Origin: Candidatus Latescibacterota bacterium
Lineage (GTDB): Bacteria; Krumholzibacteriota; Krumholzibacteriia; WVZY01; JAKEHA01
Direction of reading: 5' to 3'
DNA length: 6,617 nucleotides
Assembly (NCBI GenBank): GCA_022615275.1
Contig: JAKEHA010000202.1
Coordinates: 1-6,617, forward strand
The position numbers and the translations under genes were made by a program. Below, piece after piece: positions 1 to 6,070 of this stretch (positions are counted from its first letter, which is position 1; every line of letters begins with the position of its first letter). The notes below the pieces were generated by a model. The model saw only the letters and a list, made by a program, of their open reading frames with translations. It was not told the origin of the DNA and made no database searches.

Positions 1-374
1 CGGTCTACTACGTGCAGTACGCGCACGCGCGCATCGCGAGTGTCGTGCGCTTCGCCGAGGAGCGGGGCGAAGCCTCGGCGCCGGGCACGAGCGATGTGTC
101 CAATTTGGTCGAAGCCGAGGAGCGCGCGCTCATGCTCCATCTGTTGCACTTCCCGGGCACGGTCGCGGGTGCCACGGAAGCGCGCGAGCCGCACCGGGTC
201 GCGACCTACGCGCAGGAGCTCGCGACCGCGTTCCACCAGTTCTACCACGTGTGCCGGATCGTGGGCGAGGACCCCGCGCTGTCGGCGGCGCGCCTGGATC
301 TGGCGCGCGCGACCAAGGTCGTCCTCAAGAACGCGCTGGGATTGCTGGGCGTGGGTGCGCCCAGCAGCATGTAA
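1..374 (+). CDS. argS: Arginyl-tRNA synthetase, C-terminal part (5' truncated by window edge)
   Basis: Class I aminoacyl-tRNA synthetase that charges tRNA-Arg with arginine in the cytoplasm. Only the last 123 residues are present; the first whole codon is at position 3 and the stop is TAA at 372-374. The fragment opens with VYYVQYAHARIAS, the conserved segment at the start of the all-helical DALR anticodon-binding domain of ArgS. It continues through a helical region (HFPGTVAGATEAREPHRVATYAQELA) and an H-Q-F-Y-H segment. The end, KNALGLLGVGAPSSM, matches the usual ArgS C-terminus (LGLLGI-AP-x-x-M). The HIGH and KMSKS catalytic motifs would lie upstream and cannot be checked. The reading frame is intact to a natural stop, so the gene end looks complete. 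The PfkB-family gene follows after 15 nt and is probably co-transcribed. Confidence 0.95.
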   Translation, partial: VYYVQYAHARIASVVRFAEERGEASAPGTSDVSNLVEAEERALMLHLLHFPGTVAGATEAREPHRVATYAQELATAFHQFYHVCRIVGEDPALSAARLDLARATKVVLKNALGLLGVGAPSSM

Positions 375-376
375 CC

Positions 377-381
377 AGGAG
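377..381 (+). promoter_or_regulatory. Ribosome binding site of the PfkB-family gene
   Basis: AGGAG lies 8 nt before the ATG at 390 and just after the argS stop. It is a near-perfect Shine-Dalgarno core and fixes the start of the downstream gene. It also shows that this genome uses Shine-Dalgarno initiation. Confidence 0.8.
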
Positions 382-389
382 CGAAGCCG

Positions 390-1325
390 ATGGCAGAACA
401 TCGTCCGAGGGATGACGCGGCGAAGCCGATCCTGATCGTGGGGTCGGTGGCGTTCGATTCGGTGGAGACGCCGCACGGGCGCGCGGACATGGCGCTGGGA
501 GGATCCGCGAGCTACGCGGGCATCGCCGCCAGCTACTTCGCGCAGCCGCGCGTGGTCGGCATCGTCGGCGACGACTTCGAGGACCACCATATGCGCAAGC
601 TATCGGATCACGGCGTCGACGTGCGCGGCATCGAGCGCGCCGACGGGAAGACCTTCCACTGGAAAGGCCGCTACCACGAGAACATGAAGGACCGCGACAC
701 CCTCGAGACCTCCCTGAACGTGTTCCAGCGCTTCGACCCGGTGATTCCCGAGGCGTACCGAAAGACGCAGTACGTGCTGCTCGGCAACATCGACCCCGCG
801 TTGCAGCTCTCCGTGCTCGACCAGGCCGGCGGCGGCGCGCAGTTCGTCGGCATGGACACGATGAACTTCTGGATCAACACCGCGCGCGATCCATTGATCG
901 AGGTCTTGAAGCGCATCGACCTCCTGTTCATCAACGACGAGGAAGCGATGCAGCTCGCGGACGAATGGTCGGTGGCGGCGGCGGCGGAAAGGCTCCTGCG
1001 CATGGGGCCGAAGTTCGTCGTGATCAAACGCGGCGAGCACGGCGCGGTCCTGTTCGGCCCCAAGCTGACGCTGTTCGTGCCCGCAGTACTCCTGTCCAAC
1101 GTGGTCGACCCGACGGGCGCGGGCGATACCTTCGCGGGCGGCTTCATGGGCCAGCTCTCGCGCGTGGGCGGCCTCGACCGCTCGGCGCTGGCGTCCGCGC
1201 TCACGTGGGGCACGGTGATGGCGAGCTTCACGGTCGAGGCGTTCTCGGTCGACGGGATCTGCGGACTCGCTCCGGAAGCGATCGCCGACCGGCGCAAGAC
1301 GCTCATCGAGATGGTGCGATACTAA
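390..1325 (+). CDS. PfkB/ribokinase-family sugar or nucleoside kinase
   Basis: A 311-residue cytoplasmic kinase, predicted to phosphorylate a sugar or nucleoside hydroxyl with ATP; the length is typical of the ribokinase fold. The N-terminal strand is ILIVGSVAFDSV (residues 14-25). The glycine-rich substrate region is LGGSASYAGIAAS (36-48), matching PfkB signature 1. An N-D-E-E segment (182-185) corresponds to the NxxE metal/phosphate motif. PfkB signature 2 is DPTGAGDTFAGGF (240-252), with the anion-hole GAGD and the catalytic base Asp246. Substrate cannot be read from the sequence: ribokinase, adenosine kinase and fructokinase relatives all share these motifs. A charged insert near residues 90-105 (WKGRYHENMKDRDT) probably forms part of the lid or substrate site. 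The start is set by AGGAG 8 nt upstream. It sits 15 nt after argS, suggesting co-transcription. All key residues are present and there is no sign of decay. Confidence 0.9.
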   Translation: MAEHRPRDDAAKPILIVGSVAFDSVETPHGRADMALGGSASYAGIAASYFAQPRVVGIVGDDFEDHHMRKLSDHGVDVRGIERADGKTFHWKGRYHENMKDRDTLETSLNVFQRFDPVIPEAYRKTQYVLLGNIDPALQLSVLDQAGGGAQFVGMDTMNFWINTARDPLIEVLKRIDLLFINDEEAMQLADEWSVAAAAERLLRMGPKFVVIKRGEHGAVLFGPKLTLFVPAVLLSNVVDPTGAGDTFAGGFMGQLSRVGGLDRSALASALTWGTVMASFTVEAFSVDGICGLAPEAIADRRKTLIEMVRY

Positions 1326-1344
1326 CGTTTGTGTTCTGGGGCGA

Positions 1345-1437
1345 GGCGATGGCTCGCTCTCCGCTCAAACCGCAGCGCGATCATGCAATTCGGTGTCGTT
1401 ATCGCGCTGCGGAAATCGCGTTCGAGCGACCATCGCC
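1345..1437. other. Long imperfect hairpin in the intergenic region
   Basis: Two nested inverted repeats are seen directly. In the outer stem, GGCGATGG (1345-1352) pairs with CCATCGCC (1430-1437). After one bulged C (1353), TCGCTC (1354-1359) pairs with GAGCGA (1424-1429), giving 14 bp. In the inner stem, CCGCAGCGCGAT (1370-1381) pairs perfectly with ATCGCGCTGCGG (1401-1412), giving 12 bp around a 19-nt loop. The arms are separated by an internal loop of about 10 by 11 nt that could add a CGC/GCG helix (1362-1364 with 1418-1420). The element begins 20 nt after the kinase stop. There is no U-tract after either stem, so it is not a classical intrinsic terminator. It could be a 3' UTR stabiliser, a structured RNA or a REP/MITE-like repeat. 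Function is unknown. Confidence 0.65.
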
Positions 1438-1475
1438 CCGCCCACACCTTCCCACTGGATAGATTCTTTGCAGTT

Positions 1476-1497
1476 CGTCGATGTGATATAATCGACG
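1476..1497 (+). promoter_or_regulatory. Extended -10 promoter within an inverted repeat (candidate operator)
   Basis: TGATATAAT (1484-1492) is a consensus extended -10 element (TGN plus TATAAT) in an otherwise GC-rich region. No good -35 box stands 16-18 bp upstream; the best match at 17 bp spacing is only TTCTTT (1464-1469), which fits an extended -10 promoter. Transcription should start near 1498-1500 and read into the gene at 1544. The box lies within a 7-bp perfect inverted repeat, CGTCGAT (1476-1482), 8-nt spacer, ATCGACG (1491-1497). That layout suits a dimeric repressor that would block RNA polymerase. The operator role is inferred. Confidence 0.65.
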
Positions 1498-1535
1498 TCG
1501 CCGGCGCCCCCTCCGGTATGGGCGCGGGGCGACGT
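1495..1535 (+). promoter_or_regulatory. Leader hairpin ahead of the hypothetical gene
   Basis: ACGTCGCC (1495-1502) pairs perfectly with GGCGACGT (1528-1535). Inside it, GCGCCC (1504-1509) pairs with GGGCGC (1520-1525), leaving a 10-nt loop at 1510-1519 with the bases CCTCC. Only a 1-by-2 internal loop separates the two helices. The hairpin begins about where transcription should start and fills nearly the whole predicted leader, ending 8 nt before the ATG. No Shine-Dalgarno site is present. It could control translation or mRNA stability, or it could be a DNA-level dyad. Confidence 0.55.
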
Positions 1536-1543
1536 TATAACGT
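1532..1543. repeat. 12-bp perfect palindrome abutting a start codon
   Basis: ACGTTATAACGT is identical to its own reverse complement and ends one base before the ATG at 1544. Its AT-rich centre stands out from the GC-rich surroundings, and it overlaps the right arm of the leader hairpin by four bases. It resembles a protein-binding site by form only; no regulator can be named. Confidence 0.5.
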
Positions 1544-2254
1544 ATGGCCTCGCATCGACTTACAACTGAACAGACACGCCGCGCCGAGGCCCTCGTCGCG
1601 AGCGTGCAAGGTGTGTCCTCGTGCCGGATTCGCACCGACGAGTCCGGGAACGTCACCGAGGTGCACGTGGTTTCGCGCGTGGGCAAGTCTCCCAAACTGG
1701 TCGCGCGCGACGTCGAGGGCGTGCTCAAGGCGGAGATGGACCTCGACGTGGACTACAAGAAAATCGGCGTGGTCGTCCTCGACGCCGATCACGCCGCACC
1801 CGCCGACCTTCCTCCCGAAGAGTTTCCCATCCTCGAGCACGCGTTCCGCTTCGCGTTCGTCAGCGTGAACGTGGTCTCGACGCGCGGCGGCTTGCGCGCC
1901 GAAGTCGAGTTGTCGCGCGAGTCGGCCGAGGCGTTCGGCTCCAGCGAGACCGACAATCCGTCCGCGAGCCCGCTCTCCGCGGTGGCCGAGGCCACGCTGC
2001 GCGCGATCTCGGAATTCCTTGACGACAATACCCGCCTGTGTTTAGGTGGCGTGCTGAAAGTGTCTCTGGGCGGCGACGATGCGATCTTGGTGCGCGTCGA
2101 TATCGTCGGCGCCCGTCACACGAAGAGTCTCGCGGGCTCGGCGATGGTCGCCGGAAACGACGCCCAGGCGGTCGTGTTCGCGACCCTCGACGCCATCAAT
2201 CGTTTGACCGGGAAGCTGGAATTCAAGAGTTCGATCGAGTACAAGATCAAGTGA
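1544..2254 (+). CDS. Conserved hypothetical protein, two-part, soluble
   Basis: A 236-residue protein with no signal peptide or membrane segment. The N-terminal part (about 11-80) reads as a helix followed by GVSSCRIRTDESGNVTEVHV, SPKLVARDVEGVLKAE and VDYKKIGVVVLD. From memory, this pattern resembles uncharacterised proteins with a G-V-x-S-A-R-I-V core followed by S-P-K-Q-x-V-R-D-V-E. A linker (about 80-95) is acidic and proline-rich. The C-terminal part (about 96-236) has alternating strands and a helix, with VAEATLRAISEFL (147-159) and an AQAVVFATLDAINRL segment (207-221), and looks like a second alpha/beta domain. No catalytic motif is recognised. ATG 1544 is the first possible start, because an in-frame TAA lies at 1538-1540; it has no visible Shine-Dalgarno. 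The membrane HD-GYP gene follows after 4 nt, so the products probably act together. Function unknown. Confidence 0.85.
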   Translation: MASHRLTTEQTRRAEALVASVQGVSSCRIRTDESGNVTEVHVVSRVGKSPKLVARDVEGVLKAEMDLDVDYKKIGVVVLDADHAAPADLPPEEFPILEHAFRFAFVSVNVVSTRGGLRAEVELSRESAEAFGSSETDNPSASPLSAVAEATLRAISEFLDDNTRLCLGGVLKVSLGGDDAILVRVDIVGARHTKSLAGSAMVAGNDAQAVVFATLDAINRLTGKLEFKSSIEYKIK

Positions 2255-2258
2255 CCCT

Positions 2259-3572
2259 TTGAAAGGCGGCTTCGAAGAATCCTCGCTCGGGTTCAAGGTC
2301 TACTACTTCGGATTCATCGCCCTCGGCTTCCTGTTCTTCGCCTATCTCGTCCGCGATTTTCCACTCCCGCGTTTCCCAGAAGTCCTGCTGTTCGCGTTCA
2401 TGATCGTCGTGGCCGACACGGCGCAGATAACACTCCCGCGCGGAGGCGCCTCCATCTACGCGTCGAGCCCGCTCGACCTGGCCGCCATCGTGCTGTTGGG
2501 CCCGTCGGCGGCGGTGCTGGTCGAAGCCATCGCGTCCTTCTTCTCGGAAGTGGTCGTGCAGCGGCGCGCAGCCTTCAAGTACGCCTTCAACGTCCCGCTC
2601 TTGATCATGACCATCGGGGTGGCAGGACTCGCGTACTGGGCGTTCCCGGGGCGCTGGACCGCGCTCGACACGCCCCTGTTTCTAGTGCCGCTCACGGTGT
2701 GCAGCATCGTCTACTACCTCGTCAATACGTTTGCCATCAGCATCGTGATCGCGCTACGCGGTGGCAGGAACATATTCCACATCTGGAAGCAGAACTACAT
2801 GTGGACCTTCCTGCACGTGCTTGCGTTCATCCCGCTGGGCGCCATCATCGCGCTGGTGTACACCGCGTACGGGAGCTGGACGTTGCTCCTGTTCCTGGTT
2901 CCCATCTTCTTGGCGCGTTACACCTTCAAGCTCTACGTGGAGATGAAGGAGGCGCACATCAACACGGTGGCCGCACTCACCTCCGCCATCGACGCCAGCG
3001 ATCCGTATACGCACGGCCACTCGTACCGCGTCTCCCGCTACGCGCTGCGCGTGGGCCGCGCACTCGGACTCTCGGCGCGCGACGTCGAGATCCTGGAGTA
3101 CGGGGCGCTCCTGCACGACATCGGCAAGATCGCGATCCGGCACGAGATTCTCCTGAAGAAGGAGCGCTTGAGCGACCAGGAGTTTTTGACCTTGAAACAG
3201 CACCCGACCATCGGCGCCGACATCGTCGAGAACCTCAAGTTTCTGCGGGAAGCCGCCGTCCTGGTGCGCTATCATCACGAGCAGCCAAACGGCCGCGGGT
3301 ATCCGGAAGGCTTGCAGGGCGACGCCATCCCGATGGGTGCCAGGATCATCCTGGTCTGCGACGCCTTCGACGCGATGACCTCCGACCGACCGTACCGCAA
3401 GGGCATGCCGGTCGAACACGTGGTCGAGCAGTTCGAGAAGTACAAGGGCGAGCAGTTCGATCCGGAGATCGTGAGCCTGGTGGTGGACTTAGTGAGGCGT
3501 GGAGACTTCCCGCTCATCGTCGAGAACGACCCGACCACGGCCATCTACGAATCGCTGCAAGAAAAACTCTAG
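2259..3572 (+). CDS. Membrane-anchored HD-GYP domain protein, predicted cyclic-di-GMP phosphodiesterase
   Basis: 437 residues. The N-terminal half (about 14-220) has roughly seven hydrophobic helices (near 14-31, 40-58, 71-98, 109-129, 139-166, 182-204, 206-220), a probable membrane sensor that I cannot assign to a named family. A short linker leads to a cytoplasmic HD-GYP domain (about 230-425). Visible metal-site and family motifs are H-G-H-S (252-255), LLHDIGKIAI (284-293, the HD pair being H286-D287), a KQHP-x-x-GA segment (313-320), and YHHEQPNGRGYPEGL (338-352) with the GYP triad at 347-349. DAFDAMTSDRPYRKGMP (368-384) follows. All usual catalytic positions are present, so the domain should hydrolyse cyclic-di-GMP to pGpG or GMP; HD-GYP enzymes acting on other cyclic dinucleotides also exist. 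The start is TTG, 4 nt after the upstream stop, with no Shine-Dalgarno, suggesting translational coupling. purM follows after 8 nt. Confidence 0.92.
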   Translation: MKGGFEESSLGFKVYYFGFIALGFLFFAYLVRDFPLPRFPEVLLFAFMIVVADTAQITLPRGGASIYASSPLDLAAIVLLGPSAAVLVEAIASFFSEVVVQRRAAFKYAFNVPLLIMTIGVAGLAYWAFPGRWTALDTPLFLVPLTVCSIVYYLVNTFAISIVIALRGGRNIFHIWKQNYMWTFLHVLAFIPLGAIIALVYTAYGSWTLLLFLVPIFLARYTFKLYVEMKEAHINTVAALTSAIDASDPYTHGHSYRVSRYALRVGRALGLSARDVEILEYGALLHDIGKIAIRHEILLKKERLSDQEFLTLKQHPTIGADIVENLKFLREAAVLVRYHHEQPNGRGYPEGLQGDAIPMGARIILVCDAFDAMTSDRPYRKGMPVEHVVEQFEKYKGEQFDPEIVSLVVDLVRRGDFPLIVENDPTTAIYESLQEKL

Positions 3573-3580
3573 AGGGTCAC

Positions 3581-4591
3581 ATGCGTTACCGAGACTCCGG
3601 CGTCGACATCGACAAGGCCAACGAAGCGACGCGCGCGATCGCGCGCCTCGCCAAGGCGACGTGGGGGAGCGAAGTACTTTCGGAAATCGGGCACTTCGGG
3701 GGATTGTTCGCGGTGCCCAAGAGCTACCGCGACCCCGTGCTGGTGAGCAGCATGGACGGCGTGGGGACCAAGCTCCTGGTGGCGCGCGCGGCCCGGACGT
3801 TCGACACCGTGGGACAGGACCTGGTCAATCACTGCGTCAACGACATCCTGGTGCAGGGTGCCAAGCCGCTCTTTTTCCTGGATTACATCGCGGCCGGCAA
3901 ACTCGAGCCCGCGATGGTGGCGTCGGTGGTTGCGGGATTGGCGCAGGCGTGCAAGGAAAACGGTTGCGCCCTGATCGGGGGCGAGACGGCGGAGATGCCG
4001 GGGCTCTACCAGCACGGCGACTTCGACCTCGCGGGAACCATCGTGGGCGTGGTCGAGCGCGACCAGGTGATCGACGGTTCCGCGATCGTCGCGGGCGACC
4101 TCGTGTTCGCGCTGCCGTCGAACGGGCTCCACACCAACGGCTACTCGCTCGCACGGCGCGTGTTCGAACAAGCCGGCCTCGCCATGGACGCGCGCGTGGA
4201 CGACTTCGGATCTACGGTGGCGGAAGAGCTGCTGCGCGTGCACCGCTCGTACCTGGCTTCGGTCAATGAGATCGCGGGGAAGGCTCGCATCAAAGGGCTC
4301 GCGCACATCACGGGCGGCGGGATCTTGGAGAACCTCCCGCGCATTCTGCCCAAGACCACCGGCGCGCGCATCCACAAGGGATCCTGGCCGGTGCTGCCGG
4401 TCTTCGATTACATCGCGCGTCAAGGAGACGTGGTGGAAGGGGAGATGTACCGCGTGTTCAACATGGGCGCGGGGATGCTGGTCGTGGTATCCGCCCAGGA
4501 CGCCGCCAAGATGCCCGAGCGCGCGGCCGGACTCACGGTCTACCGCGTGGGCGAAATCGTCGAGGGCGACGGCTCGGTGACGCTGGTCTAG
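3581..4591 (+). CDS. purM: Phosphoribosylformylglycinamidine cyclo-ligase (AIR synthetase)
   Basis: Cytoplasmic enzyme of de novo purine biosynthesis that closes the imidazole ring, converting FGAM to AIR with ATP. At 336 residues it matches full-length PurM (about 345 in E. coli). It opens with MRYRDSGVDIDKAN, typical of PurM. Further motifs are SMDGVGTKLLVA (57-68), NHCVNDILVQGAKPLFFLDY (83-102), GCALIGGETAEMPGLY (128-143), LPSNGLHTNGYSLARRV (178-194), HITGGGILENLPRIL (242-256) and MYRVFNMGAGMLVVV (289-303). The conserved D59 and the GGETAEMP loop are intact. The start is ATG 3581, preceded by GAGGG (3572-3576) at a tight 4-nt spacing, just inside the end of the HD-GYP gene. No separate promoter was recognised, so it is probably transcribed with the two upstream genes. 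Its TAG stop overlaps the stop of the opposing lipoprotein gene. Confidence 0.97.
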   Translation: MRYRDSGVDIDKANEATRAIARLAKATWGSEVLSEIGHFGGLFAVPKSYRDPVLVSSMDGVGTKLLVARAARTFDTVGQDLVNHCVNDILVQGAKPLFFLDYIAAGKLEPAMVASVVAGLAQACKENGCALIGGETAEMPGLYQHGDFDLAGTIVGVVERDQVIDGSAIVAGDLVFALPSNGLHTNGYSLARRVFEQAGLAMDARVDDFGSTVAEELLRVHRSYLASVNEIAGKARIKGLAHITGGGILENLPRILPKTTGARIHKGSWPVLPVFDYIARQGDVVEGEMYRVFNMGAGMLVVVSAQDAAKMPERAAGLTVYRVGEIVEGDGSVTLV

Positions 4592-5970
4592 CTCCCCGGG
4601 AGCACGGCGATTCCAACTGGCTCGCCCGAGGAACCCACCTCCGATGCCGCACCGGGGTCGGTCGCGCCGTCGGGGTCGATCACCTCGAACTGCCCGGTGC
4701 CGATCACCCAGATCAGGATCACGTTGTTCAACGTGTCGAGCGTGAACAACGAGGGGGGATTCGGGAGCAGGGCGAGGTCGCTTTGCTCGCCGGCCGCGTC
4801 GCCGGCTCCGCGCGAGAAGAAATCGAACTCGGTGGTCTTGGTACCGCTAGGCGTAACGCTGACGATCGCTTTGGTCGTGTTCGTCTCCACCAACAGATAG
4901 ACGTCGCCGCTGTGCACGACCATGCCGTTGGTGCCGGTCGCCTCGTCGGGTGTGAGGACCGCCGGTATCTCCTCGGTGGCACCGGTCTGGGTGTACCCGT
5001 CGAGCGGGACGCGCTTGAGCCGTCGCGCGCCCTGGTCGATGAAGTAGAGAAAATTGCCGGCCGCGTCGTAGGCGACCGCATCGTAGTTGGCGACGTTGGG
5101 GACGATGCCGCTGTAGGTGGCGTCGGCGTAACGGGTGAGGGTATCGCGGCACCCCACGGTGAAGGGTCCGAACTCGTCGACGCCGCCCAGCACGCCGCCT
5201 TCGATCATCGTGATCTCGGTCCCCAGAAGGCCCTCGAGCCTCGCGAAGTGCGTCCGGGAACGATCCGGCGCGATCTTGGCGATCTCGCGCACCGACGACG
5301 GGCTCGTCCACGCGATGTAGAACTCGCCGCTTTGCGAGAACGCGCAGTCGCGCACGACCGCTTGCAGCACGGTTTCATCGAATCCGACGAACGAGTTGCC
5401 CTCGAACTCGAGGTTGGCGAGGTCCATGGAGAGGTGCACGATGCCGGCGCGCTCCGTACCGGCGCCGGCGACCACCGAGGACTTGCGCGTGAACACGAAG
5501 AGGTCGTTCTCGTCGAAGAAGCGCTGCACGAAGGTCGGATCCTCCTCGAGGCAGTTGAACGCGCCTGCGGTTGCCTGCGCGACCGCCCCGACTTCGTTGT
5601 CGCCCGTGATGGTGACCGTGATCTCCTGGGTCCCGAGGGTGGGGCCGAGCGTCCACTCGACGCTGCTCTGTCCGTCGCCGTTGGCGGTCGCACTGGTGCG
5701 CGAAAGCGTACCGCCGCCGCTTCGAACCGAAAAGGTCACCCCCACGCCGGCACCCACTTCGCCGTCGGAGAGCGTCACCTGCACGACCACCGGGGCTCCG
5801 AGCTGCGTCCCCTGCTTGGAATACTGCCCGTTGCCTGATACGATTTCGATGTCGACCGGAACCGGTCCCGGTCCCGTGTCGTCTTCGCACGCGGCGAAGA
5901 GGACGACGAGCCCGAGCGGCAGGCAGACGGCCAGGCGACCGACACGATTGCGTAACTGTGACTTCGACAT
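4588..5970 (-). CDS. Secreted lipoprotein with bacterial Ig-like domain and propeller-like C-terminus
   Basis: 460 residues. The N-terminus has a basic n-region (K3, R7, R9, R12), a hydrophobic core and a lipobox-like FAAC, so Cys28 should be lipidated after signal peptidase II cleavage; E29-D30-D31 follows. Residues about 38-136 resemble a Big_1/invasin-like Ig domain: SGNGQYSKQGTQLGAPVVVQ, GVGVTFSVRSGGGTLS, NGDGQSSVEWTLGPTLGTQE. Residues about 140-290 are unassigned and contain Cys140, Cys209 and Cys274. The C-terminal part (about 290-460) has short strands with YDAVAYDAAGNFLYFIDQGARRLKRV, GMVVHSGDVYLL and LFTLDTLNNVILIWV, suggesting NHL/SMP-30-like propeller blades. No enzyme motif is seen; a binding or adhesion role is an inference. 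The start ATG (5968-5970) is chosen because it gives a signal peptide, has AGGA 8 nt upstream and lies downstream of a good promoter. The open frame continues upstream to 6543 but would overlap the DJ-1 gene. Confidence 0.85.
   Translation of the reverse strand: MSKSQLRNRVGRLAVCLPLGLVVLFAACEDDTGPGPVPVDIEIVSGNGQYSKQGTQLGAPVVVQVTLSDGEVGAGVGVTFSVRSGGGTLSRTSATANGDGQSSVEWTLGPTLGTQEITVTITGDNEVGAVAQATAGAFNCLEEDPTFVQRFFDENDLFVFTRKSSVVAGAGTERAGIVHLSMDLANLEFEGNSFVGFDETVLQAVVRDCAFSQSGEFYIAWTSPSSVREIAKIAPDRSRTHFARLEGLLGTEITMIEGGVLGGVDEFGPFTVGCRDTLTRYADATYSGIVPNVANYDAVAYDAAGNFLYFIDQGARRLKRVPLDGYTQTGATEEIPAVLTPDEATGTNGMVVHSGDVYLLVETNTTKAIVSVTPSGTKTTEFDFFSRGAGDAAGEQSDLALLPNPPSLFTLDTLNNVILIWVIGTGQFEVIDPDGATDPGAASEVGSSGEPVGIAVLPGS
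4591..4603. terminator. Weak candidate bidirectional hairpin between converging genes
   Basis: GCTCC (4591-4595) can pair with GGAGC (4599-4603) around a 3-nt loop, right after the purM stop. The stem is only 5 bp and no T-run follows on either strand. It is the only hairpin placed to end both transcripts, but factor-dependent termination is at least as likely. Confidence 0.2.
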
Positions 5971-5978
5971 GAGCAGCG

Positions 5979-5982
5979 TCCT
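5979..5982 (-). promoter_or_regulatory. Ribosome binding site of the lipoprotein gene
   Basis: Read on the minus strand, AGGA stands 8 nt before the ATG at 5970-5968. It supports this start over the much longer open frame that extends upstream. Confidence 0.65.
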
Positions 5983-6058
5983 GTGGTTTGAATCTGTGCG
6001 ATGGGGATTGCGCCCGGGCGACGCGGGCCGTGGGGCGACCCCGGGGTGCTCGCGCCGG

Positions 6059-6068
6059 GAATGCATTC
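6059..6068. repeat. 10-bp palindrome at the predicted start of lipoprotein transcription
   Basis: GAATGCATTC is its own reverse complement. It covers the position (about 6064) where transcription from the minus-strand promoter should begin, and it is AT-richer than its surroundings. A regulator binding here could block initiation; this is inference from position. Confidence 0.45.
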
Positions 6069-6070
6069 GC

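Noticed and set aside
1370..1412. Intrinsic terminator for the argS-pfkB transcript
   Set aside because: The stem is strong but the bases after it are AAATCGCG, and no U-run occurs after either nested stem.
1536..1541. TATAAC inside the palindrome as a second -10 box
   Set aside because: Transcription would start inside or after the ATG at 1544, and no -35 box or downstream start supports it.
1329..1868. Plus-strand frame spanning the intergenic region and entering the hypothetical gene
   Set aside because: It has no ribosome binding site, runs through the hairpin and promoter, and overlaps the better-supported gene at 1544.
2699..3580. Long plus-strand frame in front of purM that would give a 630-residue product
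   Set aside because: It overlaps the HD-GYP gene in another frame, its translation is arginine-rich shadow sequence, and normal PurM begins at 3581.
3569..4423. 284-codon minus-strand frame opposite purM
   Set aside because: PurM motifs on the plus strand are complete; the antisense frame is composition-driven.
4783..5838. 351-codon plus-strand frame opposite the lipoprotein gene
   Set aside because: Typical antisense open frame in high-GC DNA. The minus-strand protein has a signal peptide and recognisable domains, whereas this one has no family features.
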